DNA from: Frankia sp. AiPa1
GTDB taxonomy: Bacteria > Actinomycetota > Actinomycetes > Frankiales > Frankiaceae
DNA length: 64,000 nt
Direction: 5' to 3'
Assembly (NCBI RefSeq): GCF_023243075.1
Contig: NZ_JALKFZ020000033.1
Coordinates: 1 to 64,000 of the forward strand
This document shows, piece after piece, positions 1 through 8,491 of this stretch (positions are counted from its first letter, which is position 1; each line of letters starts with the position of its first letter). Under the pieces are notes generated by a model. The model was not told where the DNA came from. It made no database searches and was given only the letters and a program-made list of their open reading frames with translations. The translations under genes and the position numbers were made by a program.

Positions 1-300
1 AACAACTACCGAACGTTAACGATCGTTACAGATCAACGGGAATGGTGCGGAAATCCAGCCGGTGCATCCAGGCTGAGCGGTGCCCGGCAAAAAGACGTGA
101 CAGATCACCTGAACGCGTGCGCGGTTTCGCTATCCGTTGGCGGACCGAGTCCCGGCCGACCCGGTCACCTGTGTCCAGGCAGAGCCAGCACGCCACCGGT
201 TTGATTCAGCCCGACACCCGCCTTTCTGTGTAGCCCTGGCGCGACTGCCCAAGGCTGCGGGGAAAGGCGGCGCATCCATCCAGCCAGATGGGAGATCCCT
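1..300. promoter_or_regulatory. Non-coding leader with an AT-rich palindrome
   Basis: No convincing gene is seen here. Near the left edge there is a perfect 12-bp palindrome, TAACGATCGTTA, at 17-28, next to AACGTT at 12-17. This patch is strikingly AT-rich compared with its surroundings. It lies upstream of the rightward small-gene operon that starts at 301, so an operator or promoter is possible. That role is inference. Confidence 0.3.
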
Positions 301-567
301 ATGTCCGCGCGTTCGCTCGATTTCCAGCCAGACGACATCACGCCATCCGAGGGCGATCCTGACACGTGGAAATGCCGCTGCGGAAACCTGACCGGCATCG
401 GACCGGGATTTTTTCACCTGGAGGGAACCCGGGAGGTTGACCCCGCTCGGGAGCCGTGGCCTAGCGAGGAGTATCTCTGCCCCGAGTGCGGCCGTGTCTG
501 CAAGAACGGTGAGAACGGCCCCGTCGTCGTGCGTCGCCTTCACATGGACGACGTGATCCTCCTGTAA
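301..567 (+). CDS. Small zinc-ribbon-like hypothetical protein
   Basis: An 88-residue acidic protein. Two CxC or CxxC-type clusters are visible: WKCRCGN near residues 23-29 and YLCPECGRVC near residues 57-66, about 30 residues apart. This spacing suggests a zinc ribbon, perhaps for binding nucleic acid or protein. ATG 301 follows the purine-rich GGGAGATCC stretch. It is the first gene of a rightward run of small ICE-type genes. A second protein with the same layout (WLCRCGN, then a second CxxC) starts at 4609, so this is a paralogous pair inside the element. No specific function is recognised. The gene call is good; zinc binding is inferred from the cysteines only. Confidence 0.7.
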   Translation: MSARSLDFQPDDITPSEGDPDTWKCRCGNLTGIGPGFFHLEGTREVDPAREPWPSEEYLCPECGRVCKNGENGPVVVRRLHMDDVILL

Positions 568-635
568 AGGCAGGAATATCACCGTCCCGAGAACCACGAC
601 AACCAACAACTCCCAGTGGAAGACTGGTGACAGGC

Positions 636-1418
636 ATGACCGACACGGTTCAGGCGATCGCAAAGGCGTTGGGCGACGACTGGAGTGTGCAACCGGCCGA
701 CGGTGCGGACGACGAGATGCTCCGCCGCGCGAACGGCGAGGTGATCCGGGTCAGCACGGTCGGCGCGCGGCTACGGCTGCGCGGCGAACCCGGTGACCTC
801 CTCGCCTTCTGGCCACGCGAGGAGAACGACCCACTCACCCATCAGATCACCGTCAGCGCCAGCCGACCACCCGCCGTGCTCGCGCGGGTAGTCGAGACCC
901 GCCTGCTTTCCGGCTATCGGAAGGCCCGCCAGTCCGCCCTCGATCGGCGGATGGTGATCTACCCAGAGCAGGAGCGGCTGGCCGCGGAAGTCGCGTCGAT
1001 CCTGCGCGCGGACAGGCTCGACCGTGTGTCCGACCCGTCCAGGCGACCGGGCGTGGCGCTACACGGACCGTCGATTCACGGCGAGGTGCGCGCGGACGTG
1101 GAAACAGTGACGTTTCACCTGGGTGTTTCGGCCACGCTGGCAGTCACCCTCGCGGCTTGCGTCGCGACGCTCGGCGCCGCCCCGGAGAGCCTCGCGGCGG
1201 ATGCGCGCGACCATGGGAGAGCCGCCTGCTGGTATGCCTGGGGCGCGACCGACCACGGAATATCCCTGACCGGCACCGCCCCGAGCGGCGTCAGCCCTGC
1301 GGTCGCCTTCGGTCTCGCCTACGCCGCCGCCCAGGCCGCGACCGCCGCCGGTGGGCGCGCGTTCCTGCCGTCGATCCAGGATGCGTTCGCCCGCTGGCAG
1401 AACCGCGCCGAGTTCTGA
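636..1418 (+). CDS. Hypothetical protein, 260 aa
   Basis: The reading frame has strong actinobacterial codon bias throughout. GTG 627 is an alternative start and is better spaced from the GGAAG at 618-622. The N-terminal third has a short alpha/beta look (AIAKALGDDW, then GEVIRVSTVGARLRLRG). The C-terminal third is Ala-rich and helical. No catalytic motif or membrane segment is seen. It sits between the zinc-ribbon gene and a small membrane protein in the same orientation, so it is probably part of the element's accessory operon. I do not recognise the family. Confidence 0.7.
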   Translation: MTDTVQAIAKALGDDWSVQPADGADDEMLRRANGEVIRVSTVGARLRLRGEPGDLLAFWPREENDPLTHQITVSASRPPAVLARVVETRLLSGYRKARQSALDRRMVIYPEQERLAAEVASILRADRLDRVSDPSRRPGVALHGPSIHGEVRADVETVTFHLGVSATLAVTLAACVATLGAAPESLAADARDHGRAACWYAWGATDHGISLTGTAPSGVSPAVAFGLAYAAAQAATAAGGRAFLPSIQDAFARWQNRAEF

Positions 1419-1545
1419 TCCAAGACAGATCGCCACCCACATGCGCCGCGTCCGCGTCAGTCCCGCCGGAACTGGCCGTCCTGGTGCGGCCGGCCGCCGA
1501 CGGACGGCTACCAGAAACGCCGACTGGCACGGACACGGGTGCGCC

Positions 1546-1686
1546 ATGAGCGCGGTCCCAACGTCCACCACCACACTCATGATCACCGATCTGAATCGCC
1601 ATCAGCGAAAAAAGAAAAAACCGAGGGACGGCGCCATTCCGGCTGGTGAAGAGCCACACGTGAACCTCACCGGCAACGCGCCGTGA
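1546..1686 (+). CDS. Possible small basic protein, 46 aa
   Basis: A short open frame with ATG 1546 and TGA 1684-1686. It contains a lysine run (KKKK) after a Thr-rich start. It sits in the space between the 636 and 1752 genes and does not overlap either. The Shine-Dalgarno is weak. It could be a real small basic protein or merely the leader of the next gene. The evidence is only position and lack of stops. Confidence 0.3.
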   Translation: MSAVPTSTTTLMITDLNRHQRKKKKPRDGAIPAGEEPHVNLTGNAP

Positions 1687-1751
1687 CAGCGACCGCCCGA
1701 GGCAGGCGCCGCATCCGGCGCATCCCCCTTCACGAAAGGAAGTCGATTCCT

Positions 1752-2081
1752 GTGATCTACCTGAGTCGCCGCCGTCGTCGACGGCTTCATGTCGGGCTGT
1801 TCGTCTCGCTGCTGGTGTGGATTCTGGGGATCGCCGCCACGGGCGGCATCGTCGTGTTCGCCGCGTATGCGGTGATCGCCCTCGCCGTCGTCGCTGTCGA
1901 CCTGACGGCGCGCAGGCACCGCAGGCACCGACGCCGCGGTCCCTCGCGTAGGCGCCGCCCACGCCGGACCGCCGCTCCCCGTGGTTCTGGGCCAGGCGGA
2001 CGCCCGGCGCAGACCGCCGCCCGCCGGCCCGAGGCGCGGCGACAGCGCAGGGCTACGACCGAGGGTTCCTCGGCCGCGTAG
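1752..2081 (+). CDS. Small membrane protein with very basic tail
   Basis: The start is GTG 1752, preceded by a good GAAAGGA site. The 109-residue product opens with an Arg-rich stretch (SRRRRRRLHV). It then has two hydrophobic helices in tandem (roughly residues 13-35 and 38-52) and ends in an Arg/Pro/Gly-rich tail of about 55 residues. Small two-helix membrane proteins of this kind are common among accessory genes of actinobacterial conjugative elements, but no function is established for this one. The low-complexity Arg tail could contact nucleic acid or lipid headgroups; that is speculation. Confidence 0.65.
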   Translation: MIYLSRRRRRRLHVGLFVSLLVWILGIAATGGIVVFAAYAVIALAVVAVDLTARRHRRHRRRGPSRRRRPRRTAAPRGSGPGGRPAQTAARRPEARRQRRATTEGSSAA

Positions 2082-2144
2082 GCAGGCCGCGCCCAGCTCC
2101 GGCCGACATCCGCGCGCGAGCAATCCCACGAACAGGAACCTGCC

Positions 2145-2666
2145 ATGACCGACCCGACACCAGCCACGATCCCACTGTTCTTGGCCCATCTGCCGACCGC
2201 GGGCGGTCTCGTCGTCCCGTGGATTACCGCCCGTACCGGCGACGGACGCTATCTGTTCGGTGCTGTCGACAGCGACCGGAGGGACCGGGCGCTGCGGGGG
2301 CGTCTGTGCGGCGTGTGCGGCCAGCCCCTCGACGAGCGGCTGGTGCTGCTCCTGCGCCTGTCCGACCTGCCCCGCCGGTGTAGCGCCGAGCCGGCGCTAC
2401 ACCCGGTCTGCACCGCCTACACCGTCGCTGCCTGCCCCATGGTCGGCGGACGCGCCGACCACTACAGGACCACGGTTCTGCCACTTGACGCGACGATGTT
2501 CCCTCCGGCGGATGGGCCGGGCCGTCGGGGAGCGCCGGCCGAGCCCTGGTTCGCCGTCTGGCTGCGCGGCTACGAGGTCATCACCGACCACGGTGCCCTC
2601 GCCGCGTCCTACTCCGGCCGCACCCCCCTGCGCATCCGTCCCGTCGCCGGACGACCCCCCGCCTGA
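2145..2666 (+). CDS. ICE-associated hypothetical protein with Cys cluster
   Basis: A 173-residue protein with ATG 2145 behind an AGGAAC site. It has a conserved-looking opening (IPLFLAHLPTAGGLVVPWIT) and CGVCGQPL near residues 55-62. Two further cysteines follow near CSAEPALHPVC, which together could form a zinc site. I recognise this as a type of protein recurrent in streptomycete and frankial mobile elements, often carrying uninformative database names. Its neighbours are the small membrane protein upstream and the methyltransferase-like gene 82 bp downstream, all rightward. A metal-binding role is inferred; the biochemical function is unknown. Confidence 0.7.
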   Translation: MTDPTPATIPLFLAHLPTAGGLVVPWITARTGDGRYLFGAVDSDRRDRALRGRLCGVCGQPLDERLVLLLRLSDLPRRCSAEPALHPVCTAYTVAACPMVGGRADHYRTTVLPLDATMFPPADGPGRRGAPAEPWFAVWLRGYEVITDHGALAASYSGRTPLRIRPVAGRPPA

Positions 2667-2748
2667 TCCGCCGGGGCCTTTCCCGACCGCCGGCGCCGCC
2701 CGTCCGGCCGATCCCCGTTGTCCCGTTCCGTGAAGGGAGCGCTGCCGC

Positions 2749-3666
2749 ATGCCCGCGAAGCGCCGCCGCCCCCCCCATCCGCCGTCCGAGTCCACCACCG
2801 CCCGTCTGATGACCGTCGTGGAGGCTGTTGCCGGTGCCTGGCATCGTGCCCACCGCTCCGCCGCACCAGAGATCCCCCTGTCCACCGTCGCCGTCCTCGC
2901 GCTGCTCACGCCACCAACCGGCCAGTTGGTCGAGGCCGCCGACGTAATCCGAGGGCTGGACCGCGAGCAGTTCCACCAGTTCCTGCGCACCCACTGGACG
3001 ATCTTTGTGCGGGCACGGCCCGACCTGCTGCCCGCCGCCTGGCCTTTGGTGCGCCCCTGGTTCGACGGCGACCCGCCCGATGCCGCCACCGTGGACGCCG
3101 CCCGCAGTGTCGCGCATGCCGCGCTCGACGCCGGCCAGCTCCCGCTGACCGGCACAACACGCCGCCGCGACATAGACCTGTTCGGCCCGCTGCTCGTCGA
3201 GCTCCGCGCCGACGGTGCCCGTCTCGCCGCCGGCCAGTTCTACACCCCCGCCGACATCGCCGACACCCTCGCCACCGCCGTGCTGCACGACGCGGAACCC
3301 GGCAACTCGGTGATGGACCCGGCCATCGGCACGGGCGGGCTGTTCCGCGCCGCCGCCCAGACGCTGCGCGCCCAGGGCACCGACCCCGCCAGCCTGCTGT
3401 GGTTCGGCGGCGACGTGGACGAAACCGCCATCGCGTGCGCCGCGGTGAACGCGGTGCTCTGGGGACTCGGGCGGCACGTCGTGCTCGGTGTCGGGGACAG
3501 CCTCACCGACAGCTGGCAGGAGACCGCGCTCGCGCAGCGACGCGAGGTCCTCCAGATCGCCCGCCAGCTACGCGCCGCCGCGCTGGCCGCCGACCTGATC
3601 GGCGCCCTGACCCGCCAGGTCGACAGCGCCAGCACCGAACGCGGCGCTCCCGATTCGAGCACCTGA
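2749..3666 (+). CDS. N-6 DNA methylase-like protein lacking the catalytic motif
   Basis: A 305-residue protein related to HsdM-type adenine methyltransferases. The region around residue 163 reads GQFYTPADIAD. SAM-binding motif I, DPAIGTGG, begins at Asp190. Only about 115 residues follow motif I, and no NPPY or NPPF catalytic tetrapeptide is present where HsdM proteins carry it. The protein may therefore bind SAM or DNA without methylating. ATG 2749 follows GAAGGGAG. It lies in the accessory operon. Similar short methylase-like proteins are familiar from actinobacterial ICEs. What it does is unknown; absence of motif IV is seen directly. Confidence 0.8.
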   Translation: MPAKRRRPPHPPSESTTARLMTVVEAVAGAWHRAHRSAAPEIPLSTVAVLALLTPPTGQLVEAADVIRGLDREQFHQFLRTHWTIFVRARPDLLPAAWPLVRPWFDGDPPDAATVDAARSVAHAALDAGQLPLTGTTRRRDIDLFGPLLVELRADGARLAAGQFYTPADIADTLATAVLHDAEPGNSVMDPAIGTGGLFRAAAQTLRAQGTDPASLLWFGGDVDETAIACAAVNAVLWGLGRHVVLGVGDSLTDSWQETALAQRREVLQIARQLRAAALAADLIGALTRQVDSASTERGAPDSST

Positions 3667-3756
3667 CCGGGCCCGCCCGGGACGCCGATAGCGCGGCCCG
3701 TCCACCTCCTTCCACCCGCCTGCACTCTGTGCCGCACCCGAAAGGGGCGCTCTGCC

Positions 3757-4475
3757 ATGCCCTCGACCCCGCACCGCGTGGGCTACGCCGAACTCCTCGG
3801 CCGGCTCCGCCACGTCCTGACCATCAACGGCGACGACACCGTCACCACCCGCCCCCTTCAGCCCTACTTCGACCGCTACGGCTGGCCGCAGCGGCTGCAC
3901 GCTCACGTCCTGTTCGGCCTCGACAGCCATCTCGCTCCCGACAGCCTGCTCAACTTCGAGCCCGCCCCCGAGGTCTACGGCGCGCTGGGCTACCCGCTCA
4001 CCGTCAAGGCGACCATCCTCGCCGCCGAGACCGAACGGCTCGCCGAGCAGGGCTGGACCTGGGGCCACGCCCTGGACGCCGCGGTCCTGCGCACGCGCGA
4101 CGACGACGAACCGGACGACACCCGCCTCGGCGACGCCGCCGTGATGGCCGTCCTGTCCCACCTCGTCGCCCGCCACAGCGCCGACATGACCAGCCCGGCC
4201 CCGGTGACCGTGCTGTTCCACCGCGGCTACCCGACCGGTCTGCTCGGTCTGCTCGCCGCCTACCTGCGGATCGACGCCGTCCACGCCACTGCTCTCGGCG
4301 ACACCACGGTCCTCGCGCTGTTCAGCAGTCTCGGCTGGACCGTCTCTCCGCGGGCCGCAGCCGTCCTCACCACCGCCGAGCAGCTCGACGCGGCCGGCGG
4401 ATCTGGACCGACATCGTCATCCAGGCCAGGGACACTCCCCGGGATCACCTGCGCCGCGAACCCTGGGACCGCTGA
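3757..4475 (+). pseudogene. Frameshifted hypothetical ICE gene
   Basis: ATG 3757 follows a strong GAAAGGGG site and opens a well-behaved alpha/beta reading frame (YAELLGRLRHVL, LEVYGALGYPL-like segments). Near 4396-4402 the frame changes. The downstream frame that keeps coding character (RIWTDIVIQARDTP, then REPWDR) ends at TGA 4473-4475. Restoring one base near the GGCCGGCGG run would join the two into a product of about 240 residues. As written, the first frame instead runs on past 4475 and fuses in frame with the gene at 4609. I interpret this as a one-base deletion or a sequencing error; programmed frameshifting is a less likely alternative. Function not recognised. Confidence 0.65.
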
Positions 4476-4608
4476 ACGGTTCCCCGCGTCCGCGGCCCGT
4501 GACCTCCGGCGCGCCCGGCGACGCGGCCTCTGCGCTGCCGCGCGGCGGAACAGGGCCGGTTCTGCCGGCCGCATTCTCGAATACCTCCGCGAGGACAGGA
4601 GAGCTGGC

Positions 4609-4932
4609 ATGCGTGAATACATTGCGCGGGCGGGCGCCGACGACGCCTGGCTGTGCCGGTGCGGGAACAGCCCCGAGACCGGCGGCTTCGTGCCGGTCCG
4701 TAGGAGCTGGGAAATCCCCGCAGGTTCGGCGCGGTGGCGGGGTCGCTACTGCTGCCTTTCCTGCGGCCTGGTGGTCTTGTGGCCGACCCGGGAAATCGTC
4801 GGCCAGCTGAACCTCGCGGACCTCACGCTGCGCACGTCCATGTCCGCCTCCAACCCTCGACGGCGGCATTTTCACGGCCGCAGAAAGGGAAGTAGCCATG
4901 AACAACGAGTCCGGCGACCTGGTTATCGGTAG
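4609..4932 (+). CDS. Zinc-ribbon-like small protein, paralogue of 301-567
   Basis: ATG 4609 sits behind an AGGACAGGAGA site. The product of about 107 residues has WLCRCGN near residue 18 and YCCLSCGLVVLW near residue 52. This matches the cysteine layout of the protein at 301-567. The C-terminal 35 residues are Arg/His-rich and overlap the start of the next gene by 35 bp, so the true functional part is probably the first 75 residues. Because of the frameshift upstream, the frame is open all the way from 3757. A zinc-binding fold is inferred from cysteine spacing only. Confidence 0.6.
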   Translation: MREYIARAGADDAWLCRCGNSPETGGFVPVRRSWEIPAGSARWRGRYCCLSCGLVVLWPTREIVGQLNLADLTLRTSMSASNPRRRHFHGRRKGSSHEQRVRRPGYR

Positions 4933-5071
4933 CCTCGTCGAGGTGCCTTTGGGCGACGGGGATATTTGGCGGTTCGGCTGGATCACGGAGATCGACGGGG
5001 AGCGGCTCGTCGTCGATCTCGGCCGGGACGGGCACGTCACCACCTCCCTCGACCAGATCAGACGACTGTGA
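4898..5071 (+). CDS. Small beta-rich hypothetical protein, 57 aa
   Basis: ATG 4898 follows AGAAAGGGAAGTAGCC, a strong ribosome site. TGA is at 5069-5071. The product alternates short strands (LVIGSLVEVPLG, IWRFGWITEIDG, RLVVDLG). This pattern resembles a small SH3-like or KOW-like barrel, although no family can be named with certainty. It overlaps the end of the zinc-ribbon gene and continues the rightward operon. Clear codon bias and the ribosome site support a real gene. Confidence 0.6.
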   Translation: MNNESGDLVIGSLVEVPLGDGDIWRFGWITEIDGERLVVDLGRDGHVTTSLDQIRRL

Positions 5072-5209
5072 CGGTCGGGGCCCACAGCCGGCGACAGTGG
5101 TGCGGGTGCTCCCGGTGTGGTGTCCGCGGTCCTGGCACGATCAGACTGGTGGGGACGGCCGTCCGATACGGCCCGCCGCTACGATCCGCACCCCGTAGAG
5201 GACACGCCG

Positions 5210-5725
5210 ATGAACCTCGAATCCCACATCCTGGTCGACCTGACCGTCCAGCAGGTCCAACAGGCGCTGACGAAAGGAGACCAGCCCGCGATCGCAGTCC
5301 TGGAAGGCGAGCCGTCGCACACACTGAGCAACTCGGCGTATCTGCGTGATCCGGCCCGCGCGGCAGAGTTCGAGCGGCAGGTCGCCGCCGAGGCGCACCG
5401 CATCAACCTCGAACGCGTTATGCTGGCCGTCCCGCAGATCAGCCAGCCGGTCCTGATCGACGGCGACACCGAAATCCGCTTCCGTTCCCCGGTCACCGGC
5501 GGCCCGCTGGTGGAAGACGACGGCGAGATGCACGTCATCCTGTGGGTGCTCTACGACGTCGAAGAAGGCCACGAATCCGGGATGGTCCCCTTCAAGCGCA
5601 AGCGCGACGGCACACCCGTCTTCGACGCGTTCGACGGCTCGGACCACATCTTCTCGATCCCCCTGAGCCCCGGCGGCGGCCCTGGCGCCGTCCTGCTCCG
5701 CGAACTGCTGGATGACACCCGGTAA
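5210..5725 (+). CDS. Hypothetical ICE protein, paralogue A
   Basis: ATG 5210 follows TAGAGGAC and gives 171 residues. The protein has an N-terminal helical segment (VDLTVQQVQQALTKG), a strand with AIAVLEGE, and a central VMLAVPQISQPV segment. A later WVLYDVEEG and an Asp/Glu-rich C-terminal half follow. The gene at 6036 encodes a protein of the same length and layout (VVNRVQQSI, AIVILDAD, FTLAVPQIIEM, WTAYDATDG). The two are diverged duplicates. No catalytic motif is recognised. They close the rightward accessory block of the element. Confidence 0.7.
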   Translation: MNLESHILVDLTVQQVQQALTKGDQPAIAVLEGEPSHTLSNSAYLRDPARAAEFERQVAAEAHRINLERVMLAVPQISQPVLIDGDTEIRFRSPVTGGPLVEDDGEMHVILWVLYDVEEGHESGMVPFKRKRDGTPVFDAFDGSDHIFSIPLSPGGGPGAVLLRELLDDTR

Positions 5726-5785
5726 CGCCGGACCCAACTCTGACCCATCCGCGGCCGGCACCACCAGCGGAGCACACCAGCGCGC

Positions 5786-5900
5786 TCAGCCCGGGTTGAC
5801 CTGCTCCAGCCAGCGCACCAGCGGACCAGCGCCGTCCCGGGCCAGGTCGATCACGGTCGCGGCGTCTCGCAGCGCACGGGCGACCAGGACCCCGGCGGGT
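5786..5900 (-). pseudogene. Possible C-terminal gene remnant
   Basis: On the minus strand this stretch reads as a plausible protein C-terminus (VARALRDAATVIDLARDG, then VRWLEQVNPG and a stop). Upstream in that frame the sequence loses protein character and runs into the start of the 6036 gene. It may be the stump of a gene cut off between the two paralogues. The evidence is composition only. Confidence 0.25.
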
Positions 5901-6035
5901 GGTGACGCGCACTGCGTTTGACCGCATACGGTGGACAGGCTCACGAGCCGGCACCACCACCCTCGACTGCTGTTCCCTCTCGTCCCTGTCGCCGACGACG
6001 GGAACGGTCTGACCGGACCGCCGTTGGAGGCCGCG

Positions 6036-6515
6036 ATGAACGACATCACCTGGACTCTGGTGATCGACGTCGTGAACCGTGTGCAGCAGTCCATCCGGAT
6101 GACCGACTACCCGGCGATCGTCATCCTCGACGCAGACCGCCGCCAGATCCTGTCCGACTACGACTATGTCCACGGCGAACACACCCGCGTCGACTTCGAG
6201 ACCCGCGCCGCCGACCGGGCCCGCGCGCTGCACGCCCGCCGGTTCACCCTCGCCGTCCCGCAGATCATCGAAATGCGCCCCGACGGCCTGCAAGCCCACC
6301 CATTTTCCGTCCGGCCGCTACGCGACGGTGAACAGGAATGCGTGGTCTGGACCGCCTACGACGCGACCGACGGCGTCGACTACGGCTGGGCCCCCCACAG
6401 CCGCAGGCCAGACGGCCAGCCCGTCTTCGACGAGCCCAGCACGTTCCACCTGCCCGCCCGCCCCGGCGACGGATTCCCCGGCCTGCGCCTGCTCCAACTC
6501 CTCACCGACGAATAG
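6036..6515 (+). CDS. Hypothetical ICE protein, paralogue B
   Basis: ATG 6036 is preceded by TTGGAGG. The 159-residue product matches the 5210 protein in length and in the order of its segments: an N-terminal helix with VVNRVQQ, AIVILDAD, FTLAVPQI, WTAYDATDG, and a C-terminal LLQLLTDE. The pair probably arose by duplication, with a short remnant trapped between them. There is no signal peptide, membrane helix or recognisable active site. It is the last rightward gene before the strand switch into the leftward cargo genes. Confidence 0.7.
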   Translation: MNDITWTLVIDVVNRVQQSIRMTDYPAIVILDADRRQILSDYDYVHGEHTRVDFETRAADRARALHARRFTLAVPQIIEMRPDGLQAHPFSVRPLRDGEQECVVWTAYDATDGVDYGWAPHSRRPDGQPVFDEPSTFHLPARPGDGFPGLRLLQLLTDE

Positions 6516-6953
6516 CCAGCCGACCTCCCTGCGCGGCAGCAGCGTCGATCTCGGTGACCATCCGGGCCGACACGGCGGCGTCCCCACAGCGGGTGGATCG
6601 GTCGCGTGGCGCAGGCCGTCAAGGGCCCCGCCCAGCAGGAGAGCGAGCAGGGCACCGAGGAGCAGGTGCGGTCCGTAGGAAAGGGCGTCGGACCGGCATG
6701 CGCGACCGGTGACGACTAGGAACGCCGCCCACAGCCCGGCGGACAGAACGCCGAGCCCGAGGGCGAGCAGCACCAGTGACAGGTCCCGGGTCCACCCCAG
6801 GCCCGCACCCAGCAGGCCCACCAGCTTGACGTCGCCCAACCCGAGACCGCCACGCCCACGCCCGAGCACGCGGAGCACCCCGAACAGAGCCAGCGCGACG
6901 CCAGCCCCGACGGCGGCATCAGCGACGAAACCGTCTACGTGATCACTGATCAT
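6318..6953 (-). pseudogene. Truncated prepilin peptidase (A24)-like membrane protein
   Basis: The part from about 6953 down to 6640 encodes a hydrophobic protein with the GxGD-type signature GLGLGDVKL, followed by helices and YGPHLLLGA. These are typical of the C-terminal half of type IV prepilin peptidases. The first catalytic Asp region (an LD...IPN segment) is absent, because the frame begins only just before the GxGD region. Downstream of about 6640 the frame runs antisense to the 6036 gene and has no family character. ATG 6953 overlaps the end of the 6943-8235 gene by 11 bp. This is probably a stump of a peptidase gene rather than a working enzyme. Confidence 0.5.
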
Positions 6954-8235
6954 CCCGCCCGGACCCACGATCACGCCGGAGCTCTGCGGCAGGGGGGACG
7001 TCATACCGACGGGCCAAGGCGAGGAGAACGGAGTTCGTCGGATCCTTCGCCAGCGCACCGGCCAACAGCCGGCGATACGGGTCCGCGACTGCGCCTTGTC
7101 CGAGGGCGCGGAAGATTCCATGCCAGGCTTCGTCGGACCCGTGATGATCGATACTCATCCGGCGGGCCCGCGGATAGCCGATACGCGTCAGCAACACGTC
7201 CGCGGACTCCGAGGTGGGATAAAGCTCTGCCAGTTCGCGGCGCAGCACCTCCATATCGTCTGACCGCATCCCCACCGGCAGCGAATCCGACGCCGATGCG
7301 CCGACTTCAGACGGGGCATCGATTGCAACGTCCCGTTCATGGCCACCGGGAAGATCGGTGAAACGCTGATTCACCACCGCACTCAGAAAATCCGAGATCT
7401 TCGGAATTGCCGCGATGACCTCCGAGGACGAAGCACTCACAAAAGTCTCCTGAATGCCGCGGACAACCCGCTCAAGCGCCGTCGCCCGTCGCCGGACACT
7501 GGCCAGCTCCGCTGCGCCGAGGCCCGGTTGTCGCTGCCCGAACATGCGGTATAGGAAGCGGGACGACTGGCCAAGCGCCATTACTCCGTGACGACGGACC
7601 AGGTCGATATCGACAGGACCGTCACCATGGACATCGGCGCCGGCAATGGACCGGCTTTCCGCCAGGGGAAGGCACAGCTCGACCGTGCGCAGCAGATGAT
7701 GCACCGCAAAGACGCGCGGATGGCTGTTCGACCACCGGCGCTGCAGGCCGACGGCCAGAGCAAGAAACAGCAGGTAGACGGCGACCAAGGCGGCCTGCCC
7801 CACCGCGGTGTCGAGCGCCGGACCACCCGGGGTGGCAAAGCCGCGCAGCAGCACCCCGGTCGAGGCGACGAGGAAACCGAGTGACATGACCAGGAACGGC
7901 GGGAGCGACGCGAGCCGGCTGCGCCCGACGAGCTGGTCATGCCAGGCGACATCCGACGCAAGCAGCTCGACGGGGAGTGGACCGACGGGGTGGGTCGGAG
8001 CAGTCGTCAGCGAGGCCAGCCGCATCGAGGCCGCCAGCGATCGAGCCCGCGCGCGCCGCAGCCGCTTCGGGCTGGCAGGGCGCGGACGCTCCGGGGGCAC
8101 TCGCAGGAGCATGGCGCACAATCCGAGTGCAAGGAACGCCAATCCGATCACCGAGCACCCGATGGGAATCAGCGAGATCCCCATCCGCTGCAGGCCGAGG
8201 CCCGCCGAAGCGATCACCATGGTCCCCACCTGCAC
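6943..8235 (-). CDS. Membrane protein with C-terminal effector-associated domain (EAD1-like)
   Basis: A 430-residue protein. Hydrophobic segments near residues 8-45 and 115-165 suggest four membrane helices around a basic loop. A soluble middle region follows. Residues about 330-412 match the EAD1 pattern: LRRELAELYPTSE, a later W (EAWHGIFRAL), then YRRLLAGALAKDPTN. EADs are known as adaptor-like homotypic interaction modules in bacterial conflict systems, where one partner carries a sensor and another an effector. A membrane EAD1 protein could be a membrane-disrupting effector or an anchor. No second EAD partner is visible in this window. The membrane and EAD1 assignments are pattern-based; the defence role is inference. 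Confidence 0.7.
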   Translation of the reverse strand: MQVGTMVIASAGLGLQRMGISLIPIGCSVIGLAFLALGLCAMLLRVPPERPRPASPKRLRRARARSLAASMRLASLTTAPTHPVGPLPVELLASDVAWHDQLVGRSRLASLPPFLVMSLGFLVASTGVLLRGFATPGGPALDTAVGQAALVAVYLLFLALAVGLQRRWSNSHPRVFAVHHLLRTVELCLPLAESRSIAGADVHGDGPVDIDLVRRHGVMALGQSSRFLYRMFGQRQPGLGAAELASVRRRATALERVVRGIQETFVSASSSEVIAAIPKISDFLSAVVNQRFTDLPGGHERDVAIDAPSEVGASASDSLPVGMRSDDMEVLRRELAELYPTSESADVLLTRIGYPRARRMSIDHHGSDEAWHGIFRALGQGAVADPYRRLLAGALAKDPTNSVLLALARRYDVPPAAELRRDRGSGRDDQ

Positions 8236-8491
8236 CGCCCATCGACCCGAGGTTCAGTACACCTCGCCCCAGTCTGTCCACGCAGACCGGATGGCCCGAC
8301 AGATACCCGATCGGGATAGACGCGACCCAGAATGATACCAGGGATCATGACGTCCCATGTGGATCTCGTCACTTTAAGTGCCGATATGCCCCTACTGATG
8401 CGATAGCCACGCAACGGTACGCAATATGAGTGCCACGCATTCGGCGGATACGTCTGAGTCGACGAAGGGGCCGTGACAAGGCGAGGCGTCA

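Noticed and set aside
1..300. A left attachment copy of the tRNA 3' half near the window start.
   Set aside because: No stretch matching the tRNA 3' half (GTGGGTTCGAGCCC) was found here or elsewhere to the left; the left boundary is probably outside the window.
2718..4475. A long plus-strand frame through the methylase and the 3757 gene.
   Set aside because: Composition is Arg/Pro-rich shadow sequence except for its last 25 codons, which are the displaced 3' end of the frameshifted gene.
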